Origin: Granulicella mallensis MP5ACTX8
GTDB lineage: Bacteria; Acidobacteriota; Terriglobia; Terriglobales; Acidobacteriaceae
Assembly: GCF_000178955.2 (NCBI RefSeq)
Contig: NC_016631.1
Location: forward strand, 5,642,001 to 5,706,000
Length of the DNA: 64,000 nt
Reading direction: 5' to 3'
The notes beneath the pieces were generated by a model, which ran no database searches, was not told the DNA's origin, and worked only from the letters and a program-made list of their open reading frames with translations. Made by a program: the position numbers and the translations under genes. Positions 9,376 to 17,660 of the stretch are shown here, one piece after another. Within the stretch, counting starts at the first letter, position 1. The number at the start of each line of letters is the position of its first letter.

Positions 9376-9435
9376 TACCCCAAATGTTGTCATCTCGACC
9401 GAAACATGACAATGTTTGGGGTAGGTCGAGATGAC
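9376..9435. terminator. Overlapping inverted repeats between convergent genes
   Basis: Two overlapping hairpins: GTCATCTCGACC (9389-9400) pairs with GGTCGAGATGAC (9424-9435), and TACCCCAAATGTTGTCAT (9376-9393) pairs with 9406-9423 with two mismatches. They share sequence and so are mutually exclusive. The element lies between convergent prmC and the DUF4126 gene, where a bidirectional terminator is expected. The GTCATCTCGACC end resembles a degenerate copy near 60480. Confidence 0.6.
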
Positions 9436-9454
9436 TACGATATGGGTGATTCTG

Positions 9455-9952
9455 TTAGAAGAACGTGCGAGCGGCAGCGGCTGCATCTTTGATATCCACA
9501 TGAATGCGATGCGCAGCCACTATGGCAAATATCAAGGCCAGAGCCGATTCTGCCAAGGCAACAGGAAGATCGCGGCCTACGCGCCGGGCCAGATACATAC
9601 GCAGATGATAGCCGCCGTAGGTGCCGATGAGCGCGCCGATGCAGCAGAAGAGAATGCCGCCCGCAAGTGGCTCCTGGAATGAGGCTGCCACCATCGCACC
9701 CGCGAGTGCGGCAGCGATCAGCCGCGCGGACACGCCCAGAATCCTGGTGCGGCTGGACGTCTGCGGCAGCGTGTCGATGTAGTACTCGCTGAGCGCGCAC
9801 AGCGTAAAGATGATCACGGAGACGATCTTCGCGGCCCAGAAGGTCCAGTTATCGACCGGCAGCAGGGCCAGGGCCATAAACCAGCAGAGCACAGCGAGCG
9901 GCGTCATCGTGCGCATGCCGGTGGCGATACCGAGAATGATGATCCAGAACAT
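9455..9952 (-). CDS. DUF4126-family membrane protein
   Basis: Integral inner-membrane protein of 165 aa with about four hydrophobic segments: FWIIILGIATGMRTMTPLAV, FWAAKIVSVIIFTLCALSEY, LAGGILFCCIGALIGTYGGY and LPVALAESALALIFAIVAAH. The start (GIATGMRTMTPLA) and the glycine-rich GALIGTYGGYHLR stretch are typical of DUF4126. The family's function is not established. It starts at the ATG at 9952, is convergent with prmC, and appears to be a single-gene unit. Confidence 0.8.
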   Translation of the reverse strand: MFWIIILGIATGMRTMTPLAVLCWFMALALLPVDNWTFWAAKIVSVIIFTLCALSEYYIDTLPQTSSRTRILGVSARLIAAALAGAMVAASFQEPLAGGILFCCIGALIGTYGGYHLRMYLARRVGRDLPVALAESALALIFAIVAAHRIHVDIKDAAAAARTFF

Positions 9953-10078
9953 AGCGGCTCTCTTCGTAACAGTACACAGGCTAACCCATGTACCAAGAGA
10001 ATGTAGCGCATAGTTTGGTCTGAAGTCAGCCTGGGTGTTGAAAGTACCCCTGGCTTTTGCTACCAGTCTGCGCTGAGA

Positions 10079-10191
10079 GCCGAAGCCCCCGCATCTGTGG
10101 TGGTCCCAATGCGGGGGTCCTTCGGCTGCGCCTCAGGATGACGGCGAAAAACAAGCAACGGCAAAAACAGACAACGGCAAAGACAAAGCGC
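10079..10191. repeat. Palindromic repeat related to family A, with purine tail
   Basis: GCCGAAGCCCCCGCAT pairs with ATGCGGGGGTCCTTCGGC (10079-10126), followed by GCGCCTCAGGATGAC and a purine-rich CGGCAAAAACA-type tail. It uses the CCCCCGCATT variant also seen at 41494. It lies just downstream of glyA and may serve as its transcription end. Confidence 0.7.
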
Positions 10192-11454
10192 CTACGCGCG
10201 CAGCCAACCATACAGCGGGAACTGCTCTGCCAGCTCGCCCACCTGGCCGCGAATCTCGGCCAGCCTGGCGGCGTCGGAGCGGTGTTCGAGCGCGGTGGCG
10301 ATCCACTTGGCGATCGTCCGCATCTGGTCTTCCTTCATGCCGCGCGTGGTGAGCGCCGGGGTGCCCAGGCGAATGCCGCTCGGCTTCATCGGAGGGTTGG
10401 TGTCGAACGGGATCGCGTTCTTGTTGACCGTGATGCCCGCCTCGCCCAGCGCGGACTCGGCCTCGGAGCCGAGGATGCCCTTCGCGAAGACGTCAACGAG
10501 AATGAGGTGCGTATCCGTGCCGCCCGAGACGATGCGGAAGCCCTCGGCCTGCATGGCCTCGCCCAGCGCCTTGGCGTTGGCAATGGTCTGCTTCGCGTAG
10601 GTCGAGAACTCCGGCTGCAACGCCTCATTGAAGGCCACAGCCTTGGCCGCGACGACGTGCATCAGCGGGCCGCCCTGCTGGCCGGGGAAGACGCTGCGGT
10701 CGACAGCAGCGGCGAACTCAGCCTGGCAGAGGATCAGGCCGGCGCGTGGTCCGCGCAGTGTCTTGTGGGTCGTCGTGGTGACGATGTGGGCGTGCGGCAC
10801 GGGCGAAGGATGCGCTCCACCGGCGACGAGGCCGGCGAAGTGCGCCATGTCCACGACGAAGTATGCGCCGACCTTATCGGCGATCTGGCGCATGCGCGCG
10901 AAGTCGAACTGGCGCGGATAGGCGGAGCCGCCGCCGATGATCATCTTCGGCTTCTCGGCGATGGCCTGCGCTTCGAGTTCGTCATAGTCGACGACCTCGG
11001 TGTCTTTACGGACCTTGTAGCCCGCCACCTTGTAGAGCTTGCCGCTGAAGTTCAGCTTGTGCCCGTGGGTCAGGTGACCGCCGTTGGCGAGGTCCAGGCC
11101 CAGGATGGTGTCGCCGGGCTGGATGAGCGCCATGTAGGCGGCAGCGTTGGCCTGAGAGCCGGAGTGCGGCTGCACGTTGGCGTGGTCGGCCCCAAACAGG
11201 CGCTTGGCGCGGTCGCGGGCGAGGTTCTCGACGACGTCGGCGAACTCGCAGCCACCGTAGTAGCGCTTGCCGGGGTAGCCCTCGGCGTACTTATTGGTGA
11301 AGACGGTACCGGCGGCTTCGAGCACGGCGCGTGAGACAAAGTTTTCGCTGGCAATCATCTCGAGGCCGTCATGCTGACGCACGACCTCGTTCTCAATCTG
11401 GGCTGCAATGTCAGGGTCGGCGACCGCAAGCGGTGCGTTCAGGTCGATAGGCAT
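10192..11454 (-). CDS. glyA: Serine hydroxymethyltransferase
   Basis: PLP enzyme interconverting serine and glycine while charging tetrahydrofolate with a one-carbon unit; cytosolic and central to folate metabolism. At 420 aa it has the usual length. Motifs visible: [28 protein letters not shown] near the N-terminus, the His-bearing [29 protein letters not shown], and the PLP-lysine motif [15 protein letters not shown]. The ATG at 11454 is the natural start. Only short leader DNA lies between it and a family A repeat, and no riboswitch-like structure was recognised. Monocistronic by orientation and spacing. Confidence 0.98.
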   Translation of the reverse strand: MPIDLNAPLAVADPDIAAQIENEVVRQHDGLEMIASENFVSRAVLEAAGTVFTNKYAEGYPGKRYYGGCEFADVVENLARDRAKRLFGADHANVQPHSGSQANAAAYMALIQPGDTILGLDLANGGHLTHGHKLNFSGKLYKVAGYKVRKDTEVVDYDELEAQAIAEKPKMIIGGGSAYPRQFDFARMRQIADKVGAYFVVDMAHFAGLVAGGAHPSPVPHAHIVTTTTHKTLRGPRAGLILCQAEFAAAVDRSVFPGQQGGPLMHVVAAKAVAFNEALQPEFSTYAKQTIANAKALGEAMQAEGFRIVSGGTDTHLILVDVFAKGILGSEAESALGEAGITVNKNAIPFDTNPPMKPSGIRLGTPALTTRGMKEDQMRTIAKWIATALEHRSDAARLAEIRGQVGELAEQFPLYGWLRA

Positions 11455-11549
11455 TCGTTAATTTTACGCTGGTTCTACCGGTCCGAATCTGCCCGGCGAG
11501 GGCTATAAGTTTGGTGCTTTGAATTTGTTTTATGTCTCCCCACAGAATT

Positions 11550-11786
11550 GTCATCCTGAGCGGAGCGTCCCAGCTTTTGGGGACGCGCCCGTTCGGCTAC
11601 GCTCAGGGCCGAAGGACCCCGAGGGGTGCCCTCTTGCCTACGCCCTTTGGAGCTTTTCTACTTCGAGTGATCGAGCCTGAATTCTCGTGTTGGAAAAGGA
11701 CCCGGAATCCTGGGTAAGATCAAGTTCTTCGGGGTCCTTCGACTCCGCACCTCGCAAAAAACGCGAGGCGCTACGCTCAGGATGAC
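11550..11786. repeat. Dispersed palindromic repeat, family A, copy 2
   Basis: About 237 bp from GTCATCCTGAGCGGAGCG to CGCTCAGGATGAC, with the inner CGAAGGACCCCGAGG arm mirrored by TCGGGGTCCTTCG. It fills the space between the glyA start and the 3' end of the alpha/beta hydrolase gene. The remaining DNA to 11905 holds no gene that I can see. Confidence 0.9.
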
Positions 11787-11905
11787 GACTCTGTGGGGGA
11801 ACAAATAGGTAATGCGCTGTTGCCCCCGATTTGCAGACACTACCTAAAGCCCCACCCGTTCAAAACAAGCCCATGGGAAGGCACAGGCCCAGGCTGCTGT
11901 CCGGC

Positions 11906-13105
11906 TTACGATCCCTGCCCCAACTGCTTGAACGTCCTCCACACGAACGACCCGAGATACCAGCCGTCGAGGTACTTGTACGGCGTCTCACCCGTGGTGT
12001 AGTGGCCACAGGGCAGCACCTTGGAGGTGTACTCAATCTGGTGAGCGTCGAAGGACTTCAGGACCTCCAGCGAGAACTCGCGCACGAACGTCAGGTCGTA
12101 CGTCGCGTGGACGACCAACGTATGCCGGGGTGTCGCCGCGAACTGCGCCATGTACGACATCGGGCTGACGGCAAGAAACAGTTGCCGAACCTGGTCCTGC
12201 GTGAGTCCTGCATGCTCGAACGAGGAACGAATGTGGCGCGTGCTCTGCCCCGTCCAGACGACGTCGCCGAACCACGTCGACGCGTAGTTGAACGCACAGA
12301 CCTGAATGCGCGGGTCCATCGCCGCGGCGATGAACGCGTAGCAACTGCCGAGGCTCGTACCCAACACGCCGATCTGTTCGTAGCCCTCGGACTGCAGCCA
12401 GTCGATGCAACTGCGAATATCCACGACGGCCTGGCGGCAGGCGGACATGGTGCGCCCGATGTTCGAGCTGACCGCGTAGTCGGAGCGCTCGAGCTCCAGC
12501 GGGCGGCGGACGTCATGGTACGGCTTCGACAGCCGCAGGCAGGAGATGCCGAAGCGATTGAACATCGTGCAGAAGGCATTGTGCGAGAAGGCATCGGCGT
12601 TCCACTGCGGCATCACAATCATTGCCTGCTTTGGCCTTCTCTCTCCCGTTCCCTTCTTCTTGCCCGGCTCCGCCGGATACCAGCGTGCGTTGACCATATC
12701 GTTCTCGGGATACGGCGTGCGCACGGGCGAGGTAAAGCGCAGGAAGGGCTCGCGGCGCAGCTCGCCGACCTCAGCCTGGCGCTGGTACTCGCGCTCCTGT
12801 TCGAGCGTCTCGGGACGAACGTTGGTCGGGAAGAGTTCGGGGTAGCGCTGCTCGATGCGGAAGTCGGTGGGAGTGGCGTAGTCGAAGAAGCTGTGCGGGT
12901 CGGCGGCGATGCGCGCATTGAGTGCGGTCATCGCGGCCAGCGGTGTGAGTTCGCCCGAGGCGACTTTTTGCTCGGCCTCTTCGCCGCCAAAATCGGCAAG
13001 ATAGTCGAAGCCCCACTCAAGAGGACGCTCGATGCGGTTTTGATCGCGCGTGGTGAGCGCGGTCTCCCATGCGTACATCCACTTGGCGTAAAGCTGAGAA
13101 AGCAT
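11906..13105 (-). CDS. Alpha/beta-hydrolase family protein (ABHD18-like)
   Basis: Predicted serine hydrolase of 399 aa. The nucleophile elbow is GVLGTSLGSCYAFIAAAMDP (GxSxG), a likely acid lies in VVHATYDLTFV, and the probable catalytic His is in KVLPCGHYTTGETPYKYLDG. The long N-terminal region (LTTRDQNRIERPLEWGFDYL, DYATPTDFRIEQRYPELFP) and the closing GWYLGSFVWRTFK resemble the ABHD18/DUF2048-type hydrolases rather than classical esterases; this sub-assignment is from memory. There is no signal peptide, so it is likely cytosolic. The substrate is unknown. It lies downstream of the toxin-antitoxin pair, from which a 14-bp inverted-repeat element separates it. Confidence 0.75.
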   Translation of the reverse strand: MLSQLYAKWMYAWETALTTRDQNRIERPLEWGFDYLADFGGEEAEQKVASGELTPLAAMTALNARIAADPHSFFDYATPTDFRIEQRYPELFPTNVRPETLEQEREYQRQAEVGELRREPFLRFTSPVRTPYPENDMVNARWYPAEPGKKKGTGERRPKQAMIVMPQWNADAFSHNAFCTMFNRFGISCLRLSKPYHDVRRPLELERSDYAVSSNIGRTMSACRQAVVDIRSCIDWLQSEGYEQIGVLGTSLGSCYAFIAAAMDPRIQVCAFNYASTWFGDVVWTGQSTRHIRSSFEHAGLTQDQVRQLFLAVSPMSYMAQFAATPRHTLVVHATYDLTFVREFSLEVLKSFDAHQIEYTSKVLPCGHYTTGETPYKYLDGWYLGSFVWRTFKQLGQGS

Positions 13106-13171
13106 GCTTCCAGTTTATCGTTCCGGCGGGTGTAGAAGTCGCCCCTCGCAGTATTCGAGAGGAAGAGGGAT

Positions 13172-13285
13172 TAGAGCAAATTTCCTGTTACCGTGAAGTT
13201 GCATCGGGCGTGCAGGATCGTTTTTCTGGCAAAAACAGCCATAAATGTCGCGGTTCCGCTATACACCTACGGGAAATTTGCTCTA
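13172..13285. repeat. Short element with 14-bp terminal inverted repeats
   Basis: TAGAGCAAATTTCC (13172-13185) is perfectly mirrored by GGAAATTTGCTCTA (13272-13285) around 86 bp. The right arm supplies the stop codon of the antitoxin gene. The size and perfect ends are those of a MITE-like insertion or a long-range mRNA stem. No target-site duplication is obvious. Confidence 0.6.
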
Positions 13286-13657
13286 TCGTGCCGTCCGCGT
13301 CGTCTTCTTTTTGGAGTGGCGTCTCTTCTCTGTAACTTGAGAGGTGACAAGGATGATCGGTTCCTGGTCTGGAAACGTTGCAATCATGGTCAGATGACCG
13401 CCCATGGCCGCTACCGTACGTTGCATCGTGGACAGACGCGGGTCCTTACGTTTTTCGAGGCGCGAGATCTGCATTTGGCCCACCCCCAAAGCCTCGGCGA
13501 CAACAGCCTGGCTGATCTTACGGTCTTTCCGCATCTCTCCCAGGGTCATGCGCCGCTCCACCGCCGCGAGCAGCTCGGCCCCTCTTGCTTCAATGGCCTT
13601 CCGCCGATTCTTCGGCAGCGAAGCCATTACTTCATCTGCTGCAATCAGTCCACGCAT
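13283..13657 (-). CDS. HigA-like antitoxin, XRE-family DNA-binding protein
   Basis: Predicted antitoxin that neutralises the upstream RelE/HigB-like toxin and represses the pair. The product (124 aa) has a central helix-turn-helix (MRKDRKISQAVVAEALGVGQ, then MQISRLEKRKDPRLSTMQRT) and a C-terminal strand segment (AAMGGHLTMIATFPD), ending in a basic tail. The ATG at 13657 follows GGAGAG at good spacing. An upstream ATG at 13672 would add five residues and leave only a 3-bp gap after the toxin stop, so translational coupling is likely. Toxin-first order is typical of higBA. The stop codon lies inside a 14-bp inverted repeat. Confidence 0.85.
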   Translation of the reverse strand: MRGLIAADEVMASLPKNRRKAIEARGAELLAAVERRMTLGEMRKDRKISQAVVAEALGVGQMQISRLEKRKDPRLSTMQRTVAAMGGHLTMIATFPDQEPIILVTSQVTEKRRHSKKKTTRTAR

Positions 13658-13675
13658 GGGTAGTCTCTCCATTGG

Positions 13676-14023
13676 CTAAAGGTTGTCGAGATGTTCCTTG
13701 TATCTTCTATCAGCTTTATCAATCAGCCTCCTGTAGAAGGTCTTTTCGCTAACACCGGACTTATCACCCGCTACCAGCAAAATGGCATCCCGCTCCGGGT
13801 CAAAGGCAAAAGCAACACGCCACACTCCTCCAGAGGCCTTAAACCGCAGTTCTTTCATGTTTGTATATTTCGAATCCTTGAGGGTATCCACCTCAGGACG
13901 GCCTAAAGTGGGGCCATATGTTCGCAAAGGTATGAGCAAGGCCAGCAATTCGTCCTGCGCTGCCACCGGAAGCTCATCAAACTCGGCCTTGAACCTGGGG
14001 TGGAAGTAGGCGTTCCAACTCAT
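13676..14023 (-). CDS. RelE/HigB-like (Gp49-type) toxin
   Basis: Predicted mRNA interferase of 115 aa in the RelE/ParE superfamily. Visible signatures: FHPRFKAEFDELPVAAQDEL at the N-terminus, LKDSKYTNMKELRFKASGGVWRVAFAFDP in the core and LLVAGDKSGVSEKTFYRRLIDKADRRY at the C-terminus. The last is the Gp49/HigB-type ending with basic residues suited to RNA contact. The family usually cleaves ribosome-bound mRNA. The ATG at 14023 has no Shine-Dalgarno sequence. A promoter-like -10 ends only six bases upstream, so the message may be leaderless. The operator-like palindrome is described separately. Confidence 0.88.
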   Translation of the reverse strand: MSWNAYFHPRFKAEFDELPVAAQDELLALLIPLRTYGPTLGRPEVDTLKDSKYTNMKELRFKASGGVWRVAFAFDPERDAILLVAGDKSGVSEKTFYRRLIDKADRRYKEHLDNL

Positions 14024-14029
14024 GAATAA

Positions 14030-14075
14030 ATTATGCTCTAATACGCATTATGCTGTAAAGAGCATAATGCGTATT
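14030..14075 (-). promoter_or_regulatory. Promoter and palindromic operator of the toxin-antitoxin operon
   Basis: A perfect 15-bp inverted repeat, AATACGCATTATGCT (14040-14054) and AGCATAATGCGTATT (14061-14075), separated by six bases. On the minus strand a -35-like TTTACA (14059-14054), 18-bp spacer and -10-like CATAAT (14035-14030) overlap it. Binding by the antitoxin would block the promoter, as is usual for type II systems. Confidence 0.7.
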
Positions 14076-14103
14076 GCGCTTCGCTTGCCCGTAAAGTTTT
14101 GTA

Positions 14104-15261
14104 CTATCGCAGCTCAAAGTTCGCGCGAATGCCGCACAGAATGTCATACGCAATTGTGCCGCTCCAGCGGGCCTGGTCTTCGGCGGTAACGCCCTCTCCC
14201 AGCAACACGGCCTCCATCCCCTCCTGCACGTCCGCGTGGCCGCTGACATCCACCACCGTCAGGTTCATCGACACGCGGCCCACAACAGGCGCACGCCGGC
14301 CCGCGATCATCACCCAGCCGTTGCCCACCCCGGAAGAAGCGGCACGGCGATAGCCATCGGCGTAGCCCACCGGCAACAACGCCAGGCGCATCGGCTGCGT
14401 CGCGACGAACGTTGCGCCATAGCCCACTGTTGCCCCAGCAGCGACGCCGCGCAGTCCGATGATGCGCGTCTTCCAGACGAGCACCGGAGACACCTTTGGC
14501 GCGAGCGCTCCCGCATGAGCATGCTCGCCTTCGATCTCCAGGCAATGTCCATAGATAGCAAATCCGATGCGAACCATAGCCCGCGCGCCGAGCGACTTTG
14601 CGGTATCGCGAATCCACTGCATCGTGCTGCCCTCGTCCACCGCCGAGGTATTGGCCAGATGCACGAACTCGGGGCGCATGCCCGCGGCGAGAGCCTGGTC
14701 GAGCGCCGAGGCGAACCGTTCGCGCTGCTCCTCGGTGATCTTCGCCTCTGCGGATTCGGAGCAGCACAGGTGCGTCATGATGCCTTCACAGCTCACCCAT
14801 CGTGAATCAGCAAGAGCTTCCAGTGTGCGTGCGAGGTCTTCGCCGGGAGCCGCTCCCTGGCGTCCCATGCCGGTATCGACCTCGAGATGCACCTGGATAC
14901 GATGCCCTGCGGAACGCGCGGCGCGTTCCAGAGCGGCAATGTGCTCGGGCGTCCAGACGACAGGCGTAAGACCGTGCGCCACCAGTGCAGGCGCGTCCGC
15001 CAGTTCCATGCCGCACATGACGAGCACGCGTATGCCACTGTGCGGAAGTGCCGTGCGAACAGCCTCGCCCTCCGCCACATCGCTGACACCAAGCCACTGG
15101 GCACCGGCCTCCGCCAATACCGGGGCGCAGATCGTCGTGCCGTGGCCGTAGGCGTTGGCCTTGATGACGGCGAGTGCTTCCACTCCCTGCCCCGCGACGG
15201 CCTGTATCGCGCGAAAGTTCTCCGCCAGCCTCGCGCTTGAGATTTCGATCCAACTCTTCAA
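14104..15261 (-). CDS. alr: Alanine racemase
   Basis: PLP enzyme converting L- to D-alanine for peptidoglycan. The 385-aa product has the N-terminal PLP barrel with the lysine in AVIKANAYGHG (K34), the VHLEVDTGMGRQG segment, NTSAVD, and the catalytic-tyrosine region VGYGATFVATQPMRLALLPVGYADGYRR leading into the C-terminal beta domain. The start is a TTG at 15261 (LKSWIEISSARL when read as Leu). It follows GGTAGGTAAC and matches family N-termini; no ATG is available. It is flanked by the toxin-antitoxin pair downstream and a family A repeat upstream, and appears monocistronic. Confidence 0.96.
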   Translation of the reverse strand: MKSWIEISSARLAENFRAIQAVAGQGVEALAVIKANAYGHGTTICAPVLAEAGAQWLGVSDVAEGEAVRTALPHSGIRVLVMCGMELADAPALVAHGLTPVVWTPEHIAALERAARSAGHRIQVHLEVDTGMGRQGAAPGEDLARTLEALADSRWVSCEGIMTHLCCSESAEAKITEEQRERFASALDQALAAGMRPEFVHLANTSAVDEGSTMQWIRDTAKSLGARAMVRIGFAIYGHCLEIEGEHAHAGALAPKVSPVLVWKTRIIGLRGVAAGATVGYGATFVATQPMRLALLPVGYADGYRRAASSGVGNGWVMIAGRRAPVVGRVSMNLTVVDVSGHADVQEGMEAVLLGEGVTAEDQARWSGTIAYDILCGIRANFELR

Positions 15262-15427
15262 AAGTTACCTACCCGCCTTGTGTCCATTATCTTTCAAGCT
15301 CAGCGCGAGGTTGTGTGTTTCAGGACGGAGGGTGGCATACGAAGCAACAGCGGCAACGCATTTATTTGGGCGCAGGGGAAGAGAATGAGATGCCTCAACA
15401 TTTTCACTTTGCCCTTTCCACAAAACC

Positions 15428-15648
15428 GTCATTCTGAGCGAAGCGTCGCGCGCTTTTTGCGAGACGCGAAGTCGAAGAACCCCGAAGAGCTCCTCTCGCC
15501 CCTACCGCTCGAACCGTTCCAACCGAAGAGGCAGAGGCCCGAGCGTCAGAGGTGGAAAAGGTCCGGAGGGTAGGGGCAACGTAGAAGGTTTCGGGGTTCT
15601 TCGACTGCGTAGCTCGCAAAGTGCGCGAGCTACTTCGCTCAGAATGAC
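15428..15648. repeat. Dispersed palindromic repeat, family A, copy 3
   Basis: About 221 bp from GTCATTCTGAGCG to CGCTCAGAATGAC. Note the compensated change: CATTCTGAG on the left and CTCAGAATG on the right differ from the other copies in concert. Co-variation of the two ends indicates that base pairing of the ends is under selection or that the ends convert together. Confidence 0.9.
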
Positions 15649-15687
15649 GGTTTCGGTGGCGGTCGAAACCTTCTGAATCTCTCCCCA

Positions 15688-17367
15688 CTACTTCTGCCCA
15701 TCCCCAATCGCAGGCGGAGCATAGTACGGCAGCTTCTGCTGTTGCTCGCTGGCGCGTTTGACCGCGATATCGGCGAACAACAGGCTTGGCGCGATGGTGG
15801 TCTCGGGCACGGGGCTCAGGGTCTGTGCGACCCAGGGCTTGCCTCCAGCTGCCAGCAATCCGCTGCGTAATGAGCGTTGATCGAGCTCGTCGAACACCGC
15901 TCCGCGCACCAGCGTGCGTTTGCCGCTGGGTGACACGCGGTACAGCAGCCGTGGTGACAGCTCCCCACCGAGCGTCTCCACCTCGTATACGTCGCGGCCC
16001 TGTTCCTTCGCCAGCGCCAGCAGCTTCGCGCGCATCTCCGCCGCCGACAATGGCTGCGTCGACTTCACGACGACCACACCGGCGCGTGAGTGCGCTGCCT
16101 GCCCCGGAGCCGCGCGGCCATGGCCGTTCGACTCGGGAAAGTCCTTCACCGGCTCACGCCCCAGCAGATAATCGATCAATTTGCCATGATCGACTACCGT
16201 CACCGGCGCGACCGGAACACCTTCATCGTCGACAGAGTAGGCGCCGACCAGCGACTGGCCTTCAAAGGTATGCAGGCCGGGATCGTCGACGACCGTGAGG
16301 AAGGACGGCAGCACCGGCGTGCGCAGGCTCGACTGATACGCTCCCTGCGTGCGTGCGGTGGTGCCCATGTCGGGGCGGTCGGCCTCGACGTTCGGCACGA
16401 AGAGCCGGTTGATGACATCGGCGCTGGCATCGCCCGAGAAGAGCACGGGACCGTGATAGTCCTCGGCGTCCACGACCGGGGCCTCGCGCAGATCCTTCAA
16501 GCTGAGGAGATTGGTGATCGTGCGCTTGTGCAAAGCCTCTGCACTCTCGAGCCCTTCAGCCGTGGCCGCGGAGGAGCCGTTACTGCGGCTGAGCTGCATG
16601 CCGTCCGCCGCCTGTCCGCCCACACTGATGACATCGTTATAGCCTGCGTAGCCGTGCCGCAGCACCGTGCCGTCGGTGTTCACCGTATAGCGATTCACGA
16701 CCACGGCGTCGATGCTGGCGCTCGATGATTGCACCTCCGCTGCAAAGCTGCGGACCTCGGGCGCGGTCTGGAAGATGCCGCTGGCTTCGATGATGCGCTG
16801 CTTCCACGCATCGCGATCCAGCTCGAGCGTCTTCAAGGGTTCGATCAGGGTAACGGGCTTGGCCGGGGTGAAGTCGTTGGCCGTGGGCGCGCTCTGGAAC
16901 TGCTTGAGCGCGGCCTCCTTGGCCGAGTACGCCCGCAAGGCATTCTTGTAGGCCTCATCGGTCGCGGTCCAGAGCGCGTACTTCAGCGCGGCGGGATCGT
17001 TGTCGTTGGGGGCGAGCTGCAGAGAGCCGTCTCCACGCGAAGAGCTGGAGTCGGTGGTGTAATCGCCGATGCGTACTTCGACGCGCACGATGCGCTGGCG
17101 GTTCTCGCTTTCGCCAGTCAGTGCGCCGTAGTTCGCGACGGCCTCGTAGGTCTGCAGATCTTCGAGCCGGTACTCCATGAAGTAGGGCCGCTGCAGGCCG
17201 GGCAGAATGAGCAGCGACTTCTCGCGCGCGAGTTCCTGCTGCATCGCGGTGAGGAGTGGGTCGGGGGTGTTGGGTGCCATTTGGGCATGCAGGGACACAG
17301 GAACAGACAATATGACAGCAATCAGGCCCGATGCGACGAACGAACGCTGTTGTTGTTTTGGTCTCAC
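15688..17367 (-). CDS. Exported TldE/PmbA-like protein
   Basis: Partner-type member of the TldD/PmbA family, 559 aa. It has a signal peptide (RPKQQQRSFVASGLIAVILS, ending LHA), unlike the cytosolic TldE of E. coli. The family core is visible: DYHGPVLFSGDASADVINRLF, where the active-site HExxxH expected in TldD is absent, then TLVRGAVFDELDQRSLRSGL near the C-terminus. The start is a GTG at 17367 with AGAGG five bases upstream. The longer reading to 17661 would translate a family A repeat and is rejected. It lies downstream of the tldD-like gene, so the two products probably form a heterodimeric periplasmic protease with TldD as the catalytic half. The substrate is unknown. Confidence 0.85.
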   Translation of the reverse strand: MRPKQQQRSFVASGLIAVILSVPVSLHAQMAPNTPDPLLTAMQQELAREKSLLILPGLQRPYFMEYRLEDLQTYEAVANYGALTGESENRQRIVRVEVRIGDYTTDSSSSRGDGSLQLAPNDNDPAALKYALWTATDEAYKNALRAYSAKEAALKQFQSAPTANDFTPAKPVTLIEPLKTLELDRDAWKQRIIEASGIFQTAPEVRSFAAEVQSSSASIDAVVVNRYTVNTDGTVLRHGYAGYNDVISVGGQAADGMQLSRSNGSSAATAEGLESAEALHKRTITNLLSLKDLREAPVVDAEDYHGPVLFSGDASADVINRLFVPNVEADRPDMGTTARTQGAYQSSLRTPVLPSFLTVVDDPGLHTFEGQSLVGAYSVDDEGVPVAPVTVVDHGKLIDYLLGREPVKDFPESNGHGRAAPGQAAHSRAGVVVVKSTQPLSAAEMRAKLLALAKEQGRDVYEVETLGGELSPRLLYRVSPSGKRTLVRGAVFDELDQRSLRSGLLAAGGKPWVAQTLSPVPETTIAPSLLFADIAVKRASEQQQKLPYYAPPAIGDGQK

Positions 17368-17382
17368 AATCACCTCTGAATC

Positions 17383-17603
17383 GTCATCCTGAGCGGAGCG
17401 TTTCGCGCACTTTGCGAGACGCGGAGTCGAAGGACCCCGAAGCAGCTCATGTTGCCGATACCATCCGCCCTTTTTCAACCCGGAGCTCCAGTGCCCCAGC
17501 AGTCTCGCGTGAAAAGGTTCTATCAGCCTGTGTAAGACAGAACCCTCGGGGTCCTTCGACTCTGCAACTCGCAAAGTGCGCGAGCTGCTGCGCTCAGGAT
17601 GAC
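17383..17603. repeat. Dispersed palindromic repeat, family A, copy 4
   Basis: About 221 bp from GTCATCCTGAGCG to CGCTCAGGATGAC. It sits in the 293-bp gap between the stop of the tldD-like gene and the start of the tldE-like gene, inside an otherwise natural operon. It is open in the reading frame of the downstream gene and so creates a false N-terminal extension of about 90 residues. Confidence 0.9.
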
Positions 17604-17660
17604 GATTTTTGGGTGAGGTAGAAGAGACGAAATCTTGTGGCTCTCGAAAGAAGAATCGCA

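Noticed and set aside
10057..11334. 425-aa plus-strand ORF opposite glyA
   Set aside because: Shadow of the glyA codon pattern: Arg/Gly/Val-rich, no motif. glyA on the other strand is unambiguous.
11455..11549. Possible riboswitch upstream of glyA
   Set aside because: The leader is short and no glycine, SAM or THF riboswitch-like pattern was recognised.
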